The notes under the pieces are model-generated. The model did no database searches. It was not told the origin of the DNA and worked only from the letters and a program-made list of their open reading frames with translations. From assembly GCF_001406815.1 (NCBI RefSeq), contig NZ_CVRR01000037.1, positions 1 through 64,000 of the forward strand: DNA of 64,000 nucleotides, written 5' to 3'. Of this stretch, positions 8,239 through 16,531 are shown piece by piece. Source of the stretch: Roseburia faecis. GTDB lineage: Bacteria > Bacillota > Clostridia > Lachnospirales > Lachnospiraceae. The position numbers and the translations under genes were made by a program. Numbering within the stretch: the first letter of the stretch is position 1; each line of letters starts with the position of its first letter.

Positions 8239-8741
8239 GTGTTTTTGTTCCTATTCTATTTCGTTCAAATCGAATGTAGTACCATTTTAGTACCGCAATT
8301 TTCGACTCAGCTTTCGATCATTTATGAACGATTTTTTATCATTATAAATGGTTCCGTTGGCTTGAAAATGATTCTTTACCTCTTTTTTCCCTGATTTGGC
8401 GTGCCAATTGACACTACCCAAAGCAATAAGTTCATAATCCCTTTCCAACCACGATTTTATTATAGAATCCATTTGGGTAAATTACAAGAAACATTTTCAC
8501 TTATACTGAAATCCTTATAAAACAATGCATATCCGCATCACTGCCAGCACTGCAAAGCCACTTGCAAAAAACAACAGTAAAATAACAGTACCAAACGCCT
8601 CAATTTTCAAATCTACAATGTTTCTTTTGACATTTATTATGTGGAGAATCCTTTTTCTCTGTTGTTGTTAGTACCAAGAAACATAGTGGGTTCCGATGGC
8701 TTTCAGTGGGTATTGCAAATAATGCAACAGCCAAGTAACAC

Positions 8742-10001
8742 TTACAATTTCCTCTCTACCTTTTGCAGCTCGTCCAATAACGCACTTCTTCTAGGATACG
8801 TTGCCTTAAATTCATCCACAAGCAGCTTGGCAGTAGCATTTCCTTTCCACTTAATCAACTGTAATAAGTCCTTACATACTTTCTTATATAATCTTCTATC
8901 TGTTGCCTGCGCACATTGTTCTCTTATGTAATTTGCACACAATTCATAAATTTCATTCGGATAATCCATTACAAGAAATTGAGCATAATAGAACAAATTA
9001 TATGGATTTTCTGTAACGGCTTCTAATAGCAACTTCTTTTCGTTTTCCTCAACCAATACAGACCGATAACATACTGAATATTTGCATTGCTTTAATTCTT
9101 TAAGTATAATTGGCTTCTGACTTTCCCATGTTCCCAAGCTTTGGTACAGCCGCTTTAAAACATCCCAGAATCCTGCATTCCCCAGGAACAATATTTTCTT
9201 TGCCTGCTCAATCTGTTTATCTGTTATGCCTGACTGCACATAAACATCAAACAGTATATTATTCCAATCCTCCGGAATGTTTCTGTAAAAGCGACCGTCC
9301 TCTTTCTTTATCTGTTCAAGGCACAACTTTTCTGCTTCGTTATAATTCCTCGCATCTGTTGCATCTTTAACTGCAATTATGCGTATTTCTCTTATATGTA
9401 GATTTGCATATAACTCGTCCTTAACTGCGTCTGCCCCCTTTAAATGTCGATGCAATTTATAACGTAAAATTGTATCTTCCTGCCTTTTGTATTCCGGCGT
9501 ATAATCATTCTCAATATCTTCTAAGAATACATCCAAAAGCTTTTCCAATTTTACTGCCAACTTCTCATCACACAAACAAACCGCCTTTCCCAATAATTCA
9601 TAGCGCCATGAGTCCCAGCCGTCAAATGCTTTTTTCTTTGCTTCCTTTATAATCAATGACAGCGCATGTTTTCTCATTGCTGCATCCAGTTTGGCAATTG
9701 TCTGTGTAGATAAATCTATTAGTTCAAATGCACGCATTATTACATCCGTCAGCATACCGGAACTGCTATCTGCACAAGAAGCCAATTTCACGCCCGAAAC
9801 AAGCACATATGTATCTGCCTCAAGAGATTCCTGATATCTTTCCCGCTTAAAAGCATCTTCGCACATATCCAATACATCATGCATATCCATGCAAATATTA
9901 TCGCAACTGTGCCAGCCAATAAATCCTCGAACCGTATTGCACTTTATCGATGCGTTAATTGTCATCTTCGCAACTTCTAAAATATCATTTGTCCCAGCCA
10001 T
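8742..10001 (-). CDS. Helical protein resembling the C-terminal part of SWIM zinc-finger proteins
   Basis: A 419-residue protein with no membrane segment. Its last 60 residues (YKKVCKDLLQLIKWKGN, then FKATYPRRSALLDEL) resemble the end of bacterial SWIM zinc-finger proteins, and the rest looks like the helical-repeat region of those proteins. The CxCx(n)CxH zinc motif itself is absent, so it may be a shortened family member. ATG 10001 follows GAGGAATAGGT and is two bases after the stop of the UPF0158 gene, so the two form an operon. Molecular function is unknown. I am moderately sure of the family resemblance only. Confidence 0.5.
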   Translation of the reverse strand: MAGTNDILEVAKMTINASIKCNTVRGFIGWHSCDNICMDMHDVLDMCEDAFKRERYQESLEADTYVLVSGVKLASCADSSSGMLTDVIMRAFELIDLSTQTIAKLDAAMRKHALSLIIKEAKKKAFDGWDSWRYELLGKAVCLCDEKLAVKLEKLLDVFLEDIENDYTPEYKRQEDTILRYKLHRHLKGADAVKDELYANLHIREIRIIAVKDATDARNYNEAEKLCLEQIKKEDGRFYRNIPEDWNNILFDVYVQSGITDKQIEQAKKILFLGNAGFWDVLKRLYQSLGTWESQKPIILKELKQCKYSVCYRSVLVEENEKKLLLEAVTENPYNLFYYAQFLVMDYPNEIYELCANYIREQCAQATDRRLYKKVCKDLLQLIKWKGNATAKLLVDEFKATYPRRSALLDELQKVERKL

Positions 10002-10003
10002 AC

Positions 10004-10426
10004 CTATTCCTCTATCTCTATCCCGAACCGTTCACACCAGTCTCTTGCTATTTGCTCATAGCAATCATCCCTGTACTTATACCATTTCTCCTGAAGGTCA
10101 AAATCGTACAGCCTATCCTTAAATCTACGGAATGCACCCTTGCCTCTAATTGCTACATCCAATGCGTCCTGTGCTCTTCCAGCCGGTAAGTCATAAATAA
10201 ATTCTTCCATCATCCGATATTCATTCATATCATACTGCCGTGGCAACGGGATATAATCTTCAATAAAACCCTCTTCGATATCTTCTATCAAATCAGGATC
10301 CGTTTCTCCATTAACCATACCATCAAATATCATCAGGATTTCTTCATTTTTCGTGTCATAATAATATTCCATATCCATTCCGACACCATCAAGTGCCTCG
10401 AGAACTTCTTGTAATTTTACTTTCAT
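10004..10426 (-). CDS. UPF0158 family protein
   Basis: A 140-residue acidic protein with the UPF0158 layout: an N-terminal segment (VLEALDGVGMDMEYYYD), an acidic middle (IEDIEEGFIEDYIPLP), a MMEEFIYDL helix, then the conserved GKGAFRRFKDRLYDF motif and a WYKYRDD...ARDWCERFGIEI end. ATG 10426 is preceded by AGGAGGTACAC; upstream residues in the same frame are not conserved. It is followed directly by the 419-residue SWIM-tail-like gene. The role of UPF0158 is unknown. Confidence 0.8.
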   Translation of the reverse strand: MKVKLQEVLEALDGVGMDMEYYYDTKNEEILMIFDGMVNGETDPDLIEDIEEGFIEDYIPLPRQYDMNEYRMMEEFIYDLPAGRAQDALDVAIRGKGAFRRFKDRLYDFDLQEKWYKYRDDCYEQIARDWCERFGIEIEE

Positions 10427-10472
10427 GTGTACCTCCTGCTGTTGTATTATCGAATTTTTGAGAAAAAACGAC

Positions 10473-10774
10473 TTACGAGTGATGAACTGTATAATAATGC
10501 TTTCCATTCAAAAACACGTAATTAGCGCCAACGCAAAAATTGTTCATCTGCATCATTAGCCAATGTGCCGGCAAATCATAATCGTCAATCAATTCATCTT
10601 CCTCATAACCATCCTGAATATCATCAGCCGTCGGAGTTCTATGTAATTTAATATCTGATTGAAACCCAATATCCCAATCATCGAGAATAAATCCTTTTCC
10701 CACAGCTCAGACTCCGTCAAACCTGTTAATTCGCATAATTCTTTCTCTGTATCAAAAGCAATTAAGTTTACCAT
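10473..10774 (-). pseudogene. Small hypothetical gene split by a frameshift
   Basis: Two overlapping minus-strand frames make up one gene. The first begins at ATG 10774 (MVNLIAFDTEKELCELTGLT, ending SELWEK). The second continues with GFILDDWDIGFQSDI and runs to 10473. A single missing base in the GGAAAAGGAT run near 10690 explains the break. The joined protein would have about 99 residues, acidic in the middle (DDIQDGYEEDELIDDYD) and ending in HYYTVHHS. No family is recognised. It precedes the UPF0158 gene by 46 bp and may have been in the same transcript. A sequencing error in the A-run is possible. Confidence 0.5.
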
Positions 10775-10941
10775 ATTTCAATTTCCTCCAATACCATTTG
10801 AGTATAATTTTTAACTCGGCATCTATCTCGACACTGACAAGTTAAACAAGTACATTGCAAAGTCACGTATTTCAAGGCATTTTGGATACTTTATCTTTTA
10901 ACTCGGCATTTAATTCGGCATAGCCGAGTTAAAACAACAAG

Positions 10942-11079
10942 TTAAATTAGTGTATACTTCGCATACCGGCCCCCATTAGCTAATTTTATAATGTATTCCT
11001 TTTGCATTTTTTCCAATGTACGTCTAGCCTGTTGCTCACTAAAGCGTTCCTGTGGGTTACAAACATTAAATAATTCCAT
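10942..11079 (-). CDS. Small ORF, winged-helix-like C-terminal fragment
   Basis: The 45-residue frame starts at ATG 11079, two bases after the stop of the 482-residue gene. It reads ARRTLEKMQKEYIIKLANGG and ends RYAKYTLI. The pattern (helix, turn, basic beta-wing ending YTL) is that of the last winged helix of larger regulators. It has no ribosome binding site of its own and could be a degraded remnant or be translated by coupling. Downstream, AACTCGGC and GCCGAGTT form an inverted repeat at about 10900-10930. Confidence 0.35.
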   Translation of the reverse strand: MELFNVCNPQERFSEQQARRTLEKMQKEYIIKLANGGRYAKYTLI

Positions 11080-11081
11080 TA

Positions 11082-12530
11082 TTATTTAGCACCATTAATT
11101 AAAGCGCATATGTGATATAAAATTGTATTCTTCCCATTTCTTTTATGAGTTGTTTTTACTACTCTTATGCTTGAATACAGAATTTTATACTCTTTACATT
11201 TTTCATCTAAATCAACCATCGGGGAACGCCACTTACGTTCTTTCATATAAGTAATATAATTAGTAATAAATTTATCAAAATCACTAACTGTAACATAGTT
11301 TAAAATTATATTGATATCATTTCCCAAAACATCATAATCAAATATCTTATCTAGATGTGTGTCTATATATTTTTTACTTAAACAGGATAAATTCAGTGCT
11401 TCTATAAGTGTGTATGTCTTTCCCTCTTTAAAAATAGAAATGTCAACTTTTCCTGCATCCTTTCCTTGTGGCGATAATCCATGTCTTGTTTGATCTCTTA
11501 CTACATATCCCTTTTCATCTAACAGATCTCTTACATATGTGTTCCTTCTATCTTCTGATGCATCATAATAAATCTCATTAGAGATAAGTTTTGCACAAAC
11601 TAATATAACATCCTTTACAATATCATTCGTTAATGTAACCATTTCACCCTTATTGCCGATTTTCTCCCATATAGAATCAATTCTATATTCTATTCCCATC
11701 TTTTTTTCTAACATCTCTTTAACATGATTTTTTATTTGTGGTATATCCGATGGATTTGTAAAGAATTGTTTTTTCCATTGTCCTATTTTTTTTAAATCTT
11801 TTCTTATTTCTTTATCTTGAATCTGGTCTTTTTTCTCTAAATATGTACTTTGCCCAAACAAAACTGACTGTATAGCCTCTTTTTCACTACATCCAAGTCT
11901 ACACGCTCTCTCATTCAAGAAATCATACAATTCAAAATACATTCGCTCCTGCTTGAAAGGTAACAGTTTCTCTTCAAGTTTTTGTTTCTGCTTCATTAAG
12001 TTCTCTTGTTCCAATACACGTTGCTTTAAAAACGAGTACATATCTTCACTGTGATTTAATGAAACAACACTATAACAATTTCTTTCTAAATTCCAAATGA
12101 ATAAAACCGGAAGTTGTTCTTCTCTAATATCATACTTCCTTATAAATTCAGTAACCGACTGAGAATGCTTTTGTTTCCAATCTATATCAGCTGCTCCATA
12201 TGTATGAATATAAAAATCTTCTTTTCTATTTGCTATTCGTTCTTCATTAATAGTTTCAACGTAAGGACACATTGTGCCTACATAATTTTCTTGTCCTTCC
12301 GTATGAAAGAAAGAATTATTTTCCAAACTAGCTCCAAGTGAAAATACAAACAAAACATTGTCATATGTCAAATCATTAATTGATGCCCAATCTTCTTCAA
12401 TATGCTGATATAACTCCTTAGCATCAGCATGACGCGCTATCACCGAAATAACCCATTTGTAATTTTTTCTTTTTGCTCTCGGAATTATTTTATCATAATA
12501 CTCTACTAAACTTAGTTCCGTAATGACCAT
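11082..12530 (-). CDS. Unrecognised 482-aa protein with nuclease-like C-terminal motif
   Basis: I do not recognise this family. The first 170 residues look like an alpha/beta domain with hydrophobic strands (VLFVFSLG, LPVLFIWN). Residues about 175-260 are helical and charged. The C-terminal third holds KVDISIFKEGKTYTLIEALN at about residues 362-382. An aspartate in one strand and an acidic residue in the next (D-x-S ... I-E-A) after a conserved arginine/glycine stretch resembles PD-(D/E)xK nucleases that protect against foreign DNA. It starts at ATG 12530 just left of the guaA-like repeat at 12640, so it is the first gene of its block. Nuclease activity and a defence role are inference. Confidence 0.55.
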   Translation of the reverse strand: MVITELSLVEYYDKIIPRAKRKNYKWVISVIARHADAKELYQHIEEDWASINDLTYDNVLFVFSLGASLENNSFFHTEGQENYVGTMCPYVETINEERIANRKEDFYIHTYGAADIDWKQKHSQSVTEFIRKYDIREEQLPVLFIWNLERNCYSVVSLNHSEDMYSFLKQRVLEQENLMKQKQKLEEKLLPFKQERMYFELYDFLNERACRLGCSEKEAIQSVLFGQSTYLEKKDQIQDKEIRKDLKKIGQWKKQFFTNPSDIPQIKNHVKEMLEKKMGIEYRIDSIWEKIGNKGEMVTLTNDIVKDVILVCAKLISNEIYYDASEDRRNTYVRDLLDEKGYVVRDQTRHGLSPQGKDAGKVDISIFKEGKTYTLIEALNLSCLSKKYIDTHLDKIFDYDVLGNDINIILNYVTVSDFDKFITNYITYMKERKWRSPMVDLDEKCKEYKILYSSIRVVKTTHKRNGKNTILYHICALINGAK

Positions 12531-12561
12531 TTTAAGTCCTCATTTTCTGTCATTGTATTTC

Positions 12562-12591
12562 TGCAAGCATTTTGCAAGCATTTTGCAAGCA
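12562..12591. repeat. Short direct repeats, GCAAGCATTTT type
   Basis: Three copies of GCAAGCA are spaced 11 bases apart (12563, 12574, 12585), in a TTTTGCAAGCA pattern. They lie between the start of the 482-residue gene and the hairpin beside the att-like repeat. Phased short repeats beside a recombination site could be arm-type integrase sites or an operator for the gene; the sequence alone does not decide. Confidence 0.45.
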
Positions 12592-12598
12592 CGCAAAA

Positions 12599-12627
12599 CG
12601 GGAGTCCGCTTAAATAGCGGGCTCCCG
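12599..12627 (-). terminator. Hairpin terminator beside the att-like repeat at 12640
   Basis: CGGGAGTCCGCT (12599-12610) pairs with AGCGGGCTCCCG (12616-12627) with one mismatch. On the minus strand it is followed by TTTTGCG, a short T-run. It lies immediately downstream of the guaA-end-like repeat, in the same order as at guaA itself (stop codon, few bases, hairpin). Confidence 0.55.
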
Positions 12628-12638
12628 TACTTTATACG

Positions 12639-12715
12639 TTACTCAAACTCGCAAAGTTTGGTTTGATTCTGGTTGTTTTAATATGGTTATCTATACATTC
12701 TTGTATTGATAGTCC
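12639..12715 (-). repeat. Copy 2 of guaA-3'-end-like (att-like) repeat
   Basis: 12637-12650 reads CGTTACTCAAACTC; the end of guaA at 20923-20936 reads CGTTATTCAAACTC, one difference in 14. 12641-12660 is identical to 8164-8183. On the upstream (higher-coordinate) side, up to about 12812, the sequence resembles the segment next to copy 1. The region 12716-12917 has no convincing gene; a 74-residue frame there overlaps the end of the RhuM gene and has no homology I recognise. Confidence 0.65.
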
Positions 12716-12917
12716 ACATCTTTTCTACTCATTATTTTTCATTCCACACATTTTTAGCACCAATCCAGTACCATTACATTCTTTCATTATTGTGTGTAGT
12801 TCCGGTGGCTTGCAGGTTTGTGTTTTATTCACAGAATAATATTCTATCGGTTTGCTTGTCCACCTACGAAAATTATAATCTGCAACCGCTAATTCTGCAA
12901 TAAGAAATTTTGTGGTA

Positions 12918-13940
12918 CTAATGGATAGCATCATCCTTTTCCATATCATTCATCAATTTATCAAAATCACTTTCATATAGTGAATCCTGTATAACTCTGT
13001 ATTTCTCAAATTCGCTTTCTGCAAATTCCTTTGCAATAGCTGCTGTTACTTTCCCTTTATCCTGAAGTACTTCTGCATCATTAAATCTAAGAAATGCGTC
13101 AAGCTTTGTTTTCCAATCTTCCATAGTCATAGGAATATGTCTTCGTGCCTGTCTTGTTGCATAATCAAGATACATTGTCACAATCTCATTTAATTCTGCA
13201 AGTTCTTCTTTTCCTAAGTAGTTTTTTGCAATTGACACATCTGTTTTTACTATTTTACCATCAGGCGCATTTTTCCATGATTTAAGTCCCATATGTTTCT
13301 TATTATGATCAGCTCTTGCCACTATCACTTCTGCTGCTGTATTACCATGAACTGCATAATGCATCTTATTCTGAACTGTTGCATAAAACTCTCTTGTCAC
13401 CTGTGAATTCTTATCATAATCAACTGCTGTTGCATATATATCTGTGATTTTTTGGTAAAATCTTCTCTCACTTGCTCTAATTTCCTGAATCTCAGCAATA
13501 AGATGCTCAAAATAATCTTCGTCGAAAATCTGTCCATTAATCAATCTGCTTTTATCAAGAACATAACCCTGCTTTGTAAATGTATCCAACACTTTGGTTG
13601 CCCATGTCCTGAACTGTGTTGCCCGTTCTGAATTAATGCGATATCCCACAGCAATAATAGCTGCTAACGAATAAAATTTATATTTGTATGTTTTTCCATT
13701 GTCGGCAACTTGTGCAAAATTTGCACAAGTTGAATTTTCATCTAATTCTCCCTCTTTAAAAATGTTGCTCAGATGTTTTGTAACCACACTTCTATCTACA
13801 TCAAAAAGCTGTGAAATTGCCTTCTGCGTAAGCCATACATCGCCATTCTGAACCCTAACTTCTATTCCGTCTTCTCCTGCATCTCGTGTGAAAACCAAGA
13901 AATCAACAGTGCTATTTCTTATCTGTAATTCTTTGCTCAT
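12918..13940 (-). CDS. RhuM-family protein
   Basis: A 340-residue RhuM-type protein. The N-terminal 100 residues hold the family signature: a beta hairpin, DVWLTQKAISQLFDVDRSVV (helix-turn-helix-like), then CANFAQVADNGKTYKYKFYS and the AVGYRINSERATQFRTWAT motif. The C-terminal half includes a DinD/Fic-like helical region (HNKKHMGLKSWKNAP). RhuM was first described in a Salmonella pathogenicity island, and members often lie in mobile islands; their biochemical role is unclear. I chose ATG 13940 (site AAAGGAATGCTTTT) over the longer frame that overlaps the upstream gene. It follows the 13967-14560 gene by 26 bp. Confidence 0.85.
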   Translation of the reverse strand: MSKELQIRNSTVDFLVFTRDAGEDGIEVRVQNGDVWLTQKAISQLFDVDRSVVTKHLSNIFKEGELDENSTCANFAQVADNGKTYKYKFYSLAAIIAVGYRINSERATQFRTWATKVLDTFTKQGYVLDKSRLINGQIFDEDYFEHLIAEIQEIRASERRFYQKITDIYATAVDYDKNSQVTREFYATVQNKMHYAVHGNTAAEVIVARADHNKKHMGLKSWKNAPDGKIVKTDVSIAKNYLGKEELAELNEIVTMYLDYATRQARRHIPMTMEDWKTKLDAFLRFNDAEVLQDKGKVTAAIAKEFAESEFEKYRVIQDSLYESDFDKLMNDMEKDDAIH

Positions 13941-13966
13941 AAAAGCATTCCTTTCTCTAGATTCTA

Positions 13967-14560
13967 TCAATACATCTCTATAAAACATTTTCCCCGGTTT
14001 CTTTCAAATATCAAGAAGGGAATTTCTGCTTTTGCCAGCATACTATTATTAACTGGAACATATTCATAATTTTCAATATCTGGTATACACTTTATAGCTT
14101 TCTTTTTATCTATACCATATAGATTATTTTCACTGCTGTTCCATAAAGCCTTAATCTTCAAAACAACACATTTTGTTTGAACCATCACCTTATATTTTTC
14201 AAGCCTGCTTTTTTCTATCTCCTTTGATTTATCACCATAAGAAATAGTAATATATCTGGAATTGGATTTTATAATGCGAACATCTCCATTCCTTACTGCC
14301 TCTTTAGGGAATCCCAAATCTTCAAAAAAACTATCATAATCTGTAATGCATTCTGGGAGTTCCATTTTGACTGCATAACTGCTATTTATAATATTCTGTA
14401 TATCCTTATCATCGACCCTGAACATATAAATATTCCATCCCGTGCTATCGCCATCATCATCTAATATTGGAATAGAACCATAAGGATTAAACATATGTAA
14501 ATTAGACAAATCATCTTTTGTTGGCTTTTTAAATTTGACTATTTCAAATGTTATGCTCAT
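13967..14560 (-). CDS. Hypothetical protein upstream of RhuM
   Basis: A 197-residue soluble protein I cannot place in a family. It has alternating short strands and charged loops (VRIIKSNSRYITISYGDKSK), no signal peptide and no membrane helix, and ends with FERNRGKCFIEMY. Start ATG 14560 is supported by AAAGGAGAACATTT. It is 26 bp from the RhuM start on the same strand, so the pair is probably one transcript, led by the 14577-14607 hairpin. Confidence 0.6.
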   Translation of the reverse strand: MSITFEIVKFKKPTKDDLSNLHMFNPYGSIPILDDDGDSTGWNIYMFRVDDKDIQNIINSSYAVKMELPECITDYDSFFEDLGFPKEAVRNGDVRIIKSNSRYITISYGDKSKEIEKSRLEKYKVMVQTKCVVLKIKALWNSSENNLYGIDKKKAIKCIPDIENYEYVPVNNSMLAKAEIPFLIFERNRGKCFIEMY

Positions 14561-14576
14561 AAATGTTCTCCTTTTC

Positions 14577-14607
14577 CGTCGCTTTTTTCGTCACTTTTTT
14601 AGCGACG
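14577..14607 (-). promoter_or_regulatory. Leader hairpin before the hypothetical/RhuM pair
   Basis: CGTCGCT (14577-14583) and AGCGACG (14601-14607) form a 7-bp stem around a loop containing a further GTGACG. It lies just upstream of the ribosome binding site of the gene starting at 14560. It could be an operator or a leader structure. No T-run follows, so a terminator is unlikely. Confidence 0.4.
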
Positions 14608-14687
14608 AATTATTTTATACATCTTGCTTTTCGTCATTGCAAACTAACTTCTTATGCCCAAACAATTGTTTTAACAATTCTTTTGCG

Positions 14688-15272
14688 CTAATGGTTAGAA
14701 CTGCGATTAGTATCTATGTACCTGGTAAAATCAATTACCTTTGCAGGCTTTCTCTTAGGAATAATTCCTAATCGTTCCATGTCTAATTTAAAGAGTTCAC
14801 TTGGATATCCATATGCATCGAATCCCTCTGGCTGACAAATATCTCTGTTAAGATACTCACTCAGTTCCCACTGATATTTTGTATCTTTCTCCAGTTTCTT
14901 ATCAAAATACTGCGCATCCGTTACCATTCTATTAATGCCGCCAACCGATTTCTTCCCATGTGTCTTTGTCACAATCATATCGCCTGACATTTTAAAATAT
15001 TGTGCTATCTGTTCTTCAGAATATCCCATTTCCTGCATCACGCCATGGATCACGCGGCTGATATACATTGCATAGTAATTCCAGTTTCTTGGTTCAATAT
15101 CTGTCATTGCTATTGTATAACGATTACTGGCATTTACAATAAACAAGACATTTCTTCCTTTTATTTTCGTCAAATGTGTGTCCCAGCAGAACACAAGTGA
15201 AACACCTTTGCTTTCTGCAATCTTTGTGGTTTTTAGTCGATCTTGAACTGCCTTTGTTGCACCAATCTCCAT
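14688..15272 (-). CDS. DUF6933-type protein
   Basis: A 194-residue protein starting MEIGATKAVQDRLKT, with the strand pattern VFCWDTHLTKIKGRNVLFIV and NASNRYTIAM typical of DUF6933 proteins, whose function is unknown. The C-terminal part includes the MVTDAQYFDKKLEK segment and the RDICQPEGFDAYGYP motif also found in the fragment at 7769-7954. I chose ATG 15272 over GTG 15281. The gene starts five bases after the stop of the 107-residue gene, so the two form a tight pair with one control region upstream. Confidence 0.7.
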   Translation of the reverse strand: MEIGATKAVQDRLKTTKIAESKGVSLVFCWDTHLTKIKGRNVLFIVNASNRYTIAMTDIEPRNWNYYAMYISRVIHGVMQEMGYSEEQIAQYFKMSGDMIVTKTHGKKSVGGINRMVTDAQYFDKKLEKDTKYQWELSEYLNRDICQPEGFDAYGYPSELFKLDMERLGIIPKRKPAKVIDFTRYIDTNRSSNH

Positions 15273-15277
15273 ATGTA

Positions 15278-15601
15278 TCACCTGCTCATTTCAAGTATTC
15301 TCTTCACTTCCAGCTGTAATTCATCACTAAAGTCTGATAAATCATCATATGTAATTACTTTCAATCTAATAAGACGAACGATATCCCATATCACCTCTGA
15401 CTTACTCATCTCCATGATAACTCCCGGATGACGCTTATCTTCTTTTATCCGTTTTTCAAGTTCCCAGAATTTCTCTGATGCAGGCTTTTTATCATCATTC
15501 AGAAAATTTGCATACTCTTTAACAAGACCTTCCATATAATTTTCCTGCCAGCCTGATAATCTTTCTCGAAATAATTTCCAATCCTTTTTGCTTATGTTCA
15601 T
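15278..15601 (-). CDS. 107-aa conserved hypothetical, first gene of the DUF6933 pair
   Basis: A small basic/acidic helical protein starting MNISKKDWKLFRERLSGWQ, with central FWELEKRIKEDKRHPGV and an IRLKVITYDDLSDFSDEL end. Similar proteins are frequent in gut Firmicutes and are sometimes labelled multidrug transporter, which the sequence does not support because it has no membrane helix. ATG 15601 follows GAGGAGGTTCAAAATC. The next gene begins almost at its stop. Its promoter region carries eight GTCTCA hexamers (15619-15768). Small size, tight pairing and an operator-like array suggest a toxin-antitoxin or autoregulated unit, but that is inference. Confidence 0.65.
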   Translation of the reverse strand: MNISKKDWKLFRERLSGWQENYMEGLVKEYANFLNDDKKPASEKFWELEKRIKEDKRHPGVIMEMSKSEVIWDIVRLIRLKVITYDDLSDFSDELQLEVKRILEMSR

Positions 15602-15618
15602 GATTTTGAACCTCCTCA

Positions 15619-15768
15619 GTCTCATGTTAGTCTCAACAAACAATTTCAAAAATGAGACTGTCTTGAGACTACAACTTTATAATTTACCTGCAAATACCAA
15701 TTTTTATCGCATTTTGCTATATCATAGAGTCTCACTCAGTCTCAAATCTCGTGAGACTTCGTTGAGAC
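15619..15768. repeat. Phased GTCTCA/TGAGAC hexamer array
   Basis: The hexamer GTCTCA starts at 15619, 15630, 15729 and 15739. Its complement TGAGAC starts at 15653, 15664, 15752 and 15763. Each pair is spaced 10-11 bases apart, one helical turn, and each half of the region has two forward then two reverse copies. The array sits directly upstream of the 107-residue gene, first covering its ribosome binding site region and then the likely promoter. Two cooperative operator clusters is the simplest reading. Confidence 0.7.
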
Positions 15769-15874
15769 TAACTTTGAAATATTCGTTTTTCAGAAAACTC
15801 TTTAAGCGTCTCTCACGCTTTAGAAAGCTTCTTCTTTGGCAATTCATCTGCTTTATAAGGAAGCTTTGCTGTCT

Positions 15875-16129
15875 CTATCCTTCAAACAAATCACCTATTA
15901 TATATTTGCCCCACTTTACATTTGACAGCATGTCCTGATTATCAACCACATAATCAAACGCAACGAAGTATTCATCTCCATCTTCAGTCTCCAAGTCTAT
16001 TAATGCATCCAGTAAACCCTGATTGCTCCATTTACTCTCAACTACAAGTTCATTGTCAAAAAAAGCTGATTAACTAATTTCTAGAAGTGAAGTCCTGCAC
16101 CGATATCCTCTGTCCATAAATATCTCATA
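15875..16129 (-). pseudogene. Broken third gene of the DUF4869/ATPase set
   Basis: Two pieces of one gene are visible. ATG 16129 overlaps the end of the ATPase gene and reads MRYLWTEDIGAGLHF before TAG at about 16080. The frame resumes near 16070 and reads LVVESKWSNQGLLDALIDLE, then EYFVAFDYVVDNQDM and KYIIGDLFEG, stopping at 15875. A short deletion or stop-creating change has removed the joint. The intact protein would have about 85-90 residues or more. Acidic residues in the first strand (WTED) and the FDYVVDN strand recall TOPRIM-like folds, but this is a weak impression. Confidence 0.5.
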
Positions 16130-16531
16130 TCACAACTCCTCTTCCAGTGTTATCCTGTTATTATCAAACTTCAGCACCTTAAAGCTCTTATAAGATACAT
16201 TGAGTCCGTCACAATTTCGTAGAAAAAGCATATACTGATTAGACAACTCAAAATTAATGAATCTCCTGACATCATCATTAATCATACAATCTGCATTATC
16301 TATCACAATAAAACTATCTCTACACTGTTTGATTGCTTCTAAAAAATCATCTGATTTGTAGTTAAATAGCTTGATTGCTTTGTATTCGTCTGTCAATCTT
16401 ATATCTTCCAGCATTTCATAAAGTACTGTTTTACCTGTACCGCTATCTCCACCAACAAGAGTAATCCTGTCATCAAATGTCAAATCATATGAAAATGGAG
16501 CTGCTTTAAATGTTATATTCTTATAAATCAT
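16130..16531 (-). CDS. Minimal P-loop ATPase (133 aa)
   Basis: A very short P-loop protein. Walker A is GGDSGTGKT at residues 27-35 and the Walker B strand is FIVIDNAD, about residues 90-97. There is room for little else, and no HTH or membrane segment is visible. ATG 16531 follows AAAGGAGAGAAGCAG, and the gene overlaps the upstream DUF4869-type gene by 11 bp. Its stop overlaps the ATG of the broken third gene. The three are clearly one operon. The family is not named to my knowledge. Nucleotide binding is well supported; the role is unknown. Confidence 0.7.
   Translation of the reverse strand: MIYKNITFKAAPFSYDLTFDDRITLVGGDSGTGKTVLYEMLEDIRLTDEYKAIKLFNYKSDDFLEAIKQCRDSFIVIDNADCMINDDVRRFINFELSNQYMLFLRNCDGLNVSYKSFKVLKFDNNRITLEEEL

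Larger units (their letters stand above)
7955..8741. other. Gene-poor junction with att-like repeat and decayed sequence
   Basis: No intact gene is convincing here. A hairpin (8107-8143) and the guaA-end-like repeat at 8163 are listed separately. From 8163 to about 8364 the sequence resembles 12640-12812 (for instance GTTCCGTTGGCTTG at 8351 against GTTCCGGTGGCTTG at 12799), so both descend from the same module. A minus-strand frame of about 45 residues near 8530-8670 contains one hydrophobic segment (FGTVILLLFFASGFAVLAVM) but has no usable start. I do not call it a gene. Confidence 0.5.

Noticed and set aside
8287-8472. 61-residue minus-strand ORF as a gene
   Set aside because: It overlaps sequence related to 12640-12812, where the frame is different. 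It has no ribosome binding site and is best seen as decayed sequence.
12725-12949. 74-residue minus-strand ORF as a gene
   Set aside because: It overlaps the end of the RhuM gene, has no good start site and shows no recognisable family.
15619-15768. GTCTC repeats as restriction sites
   Set aside because: The longer GTCTCA unit, its pairing and its 10-11 base phasing point to protein binding or structure rather than chance restriction sites.
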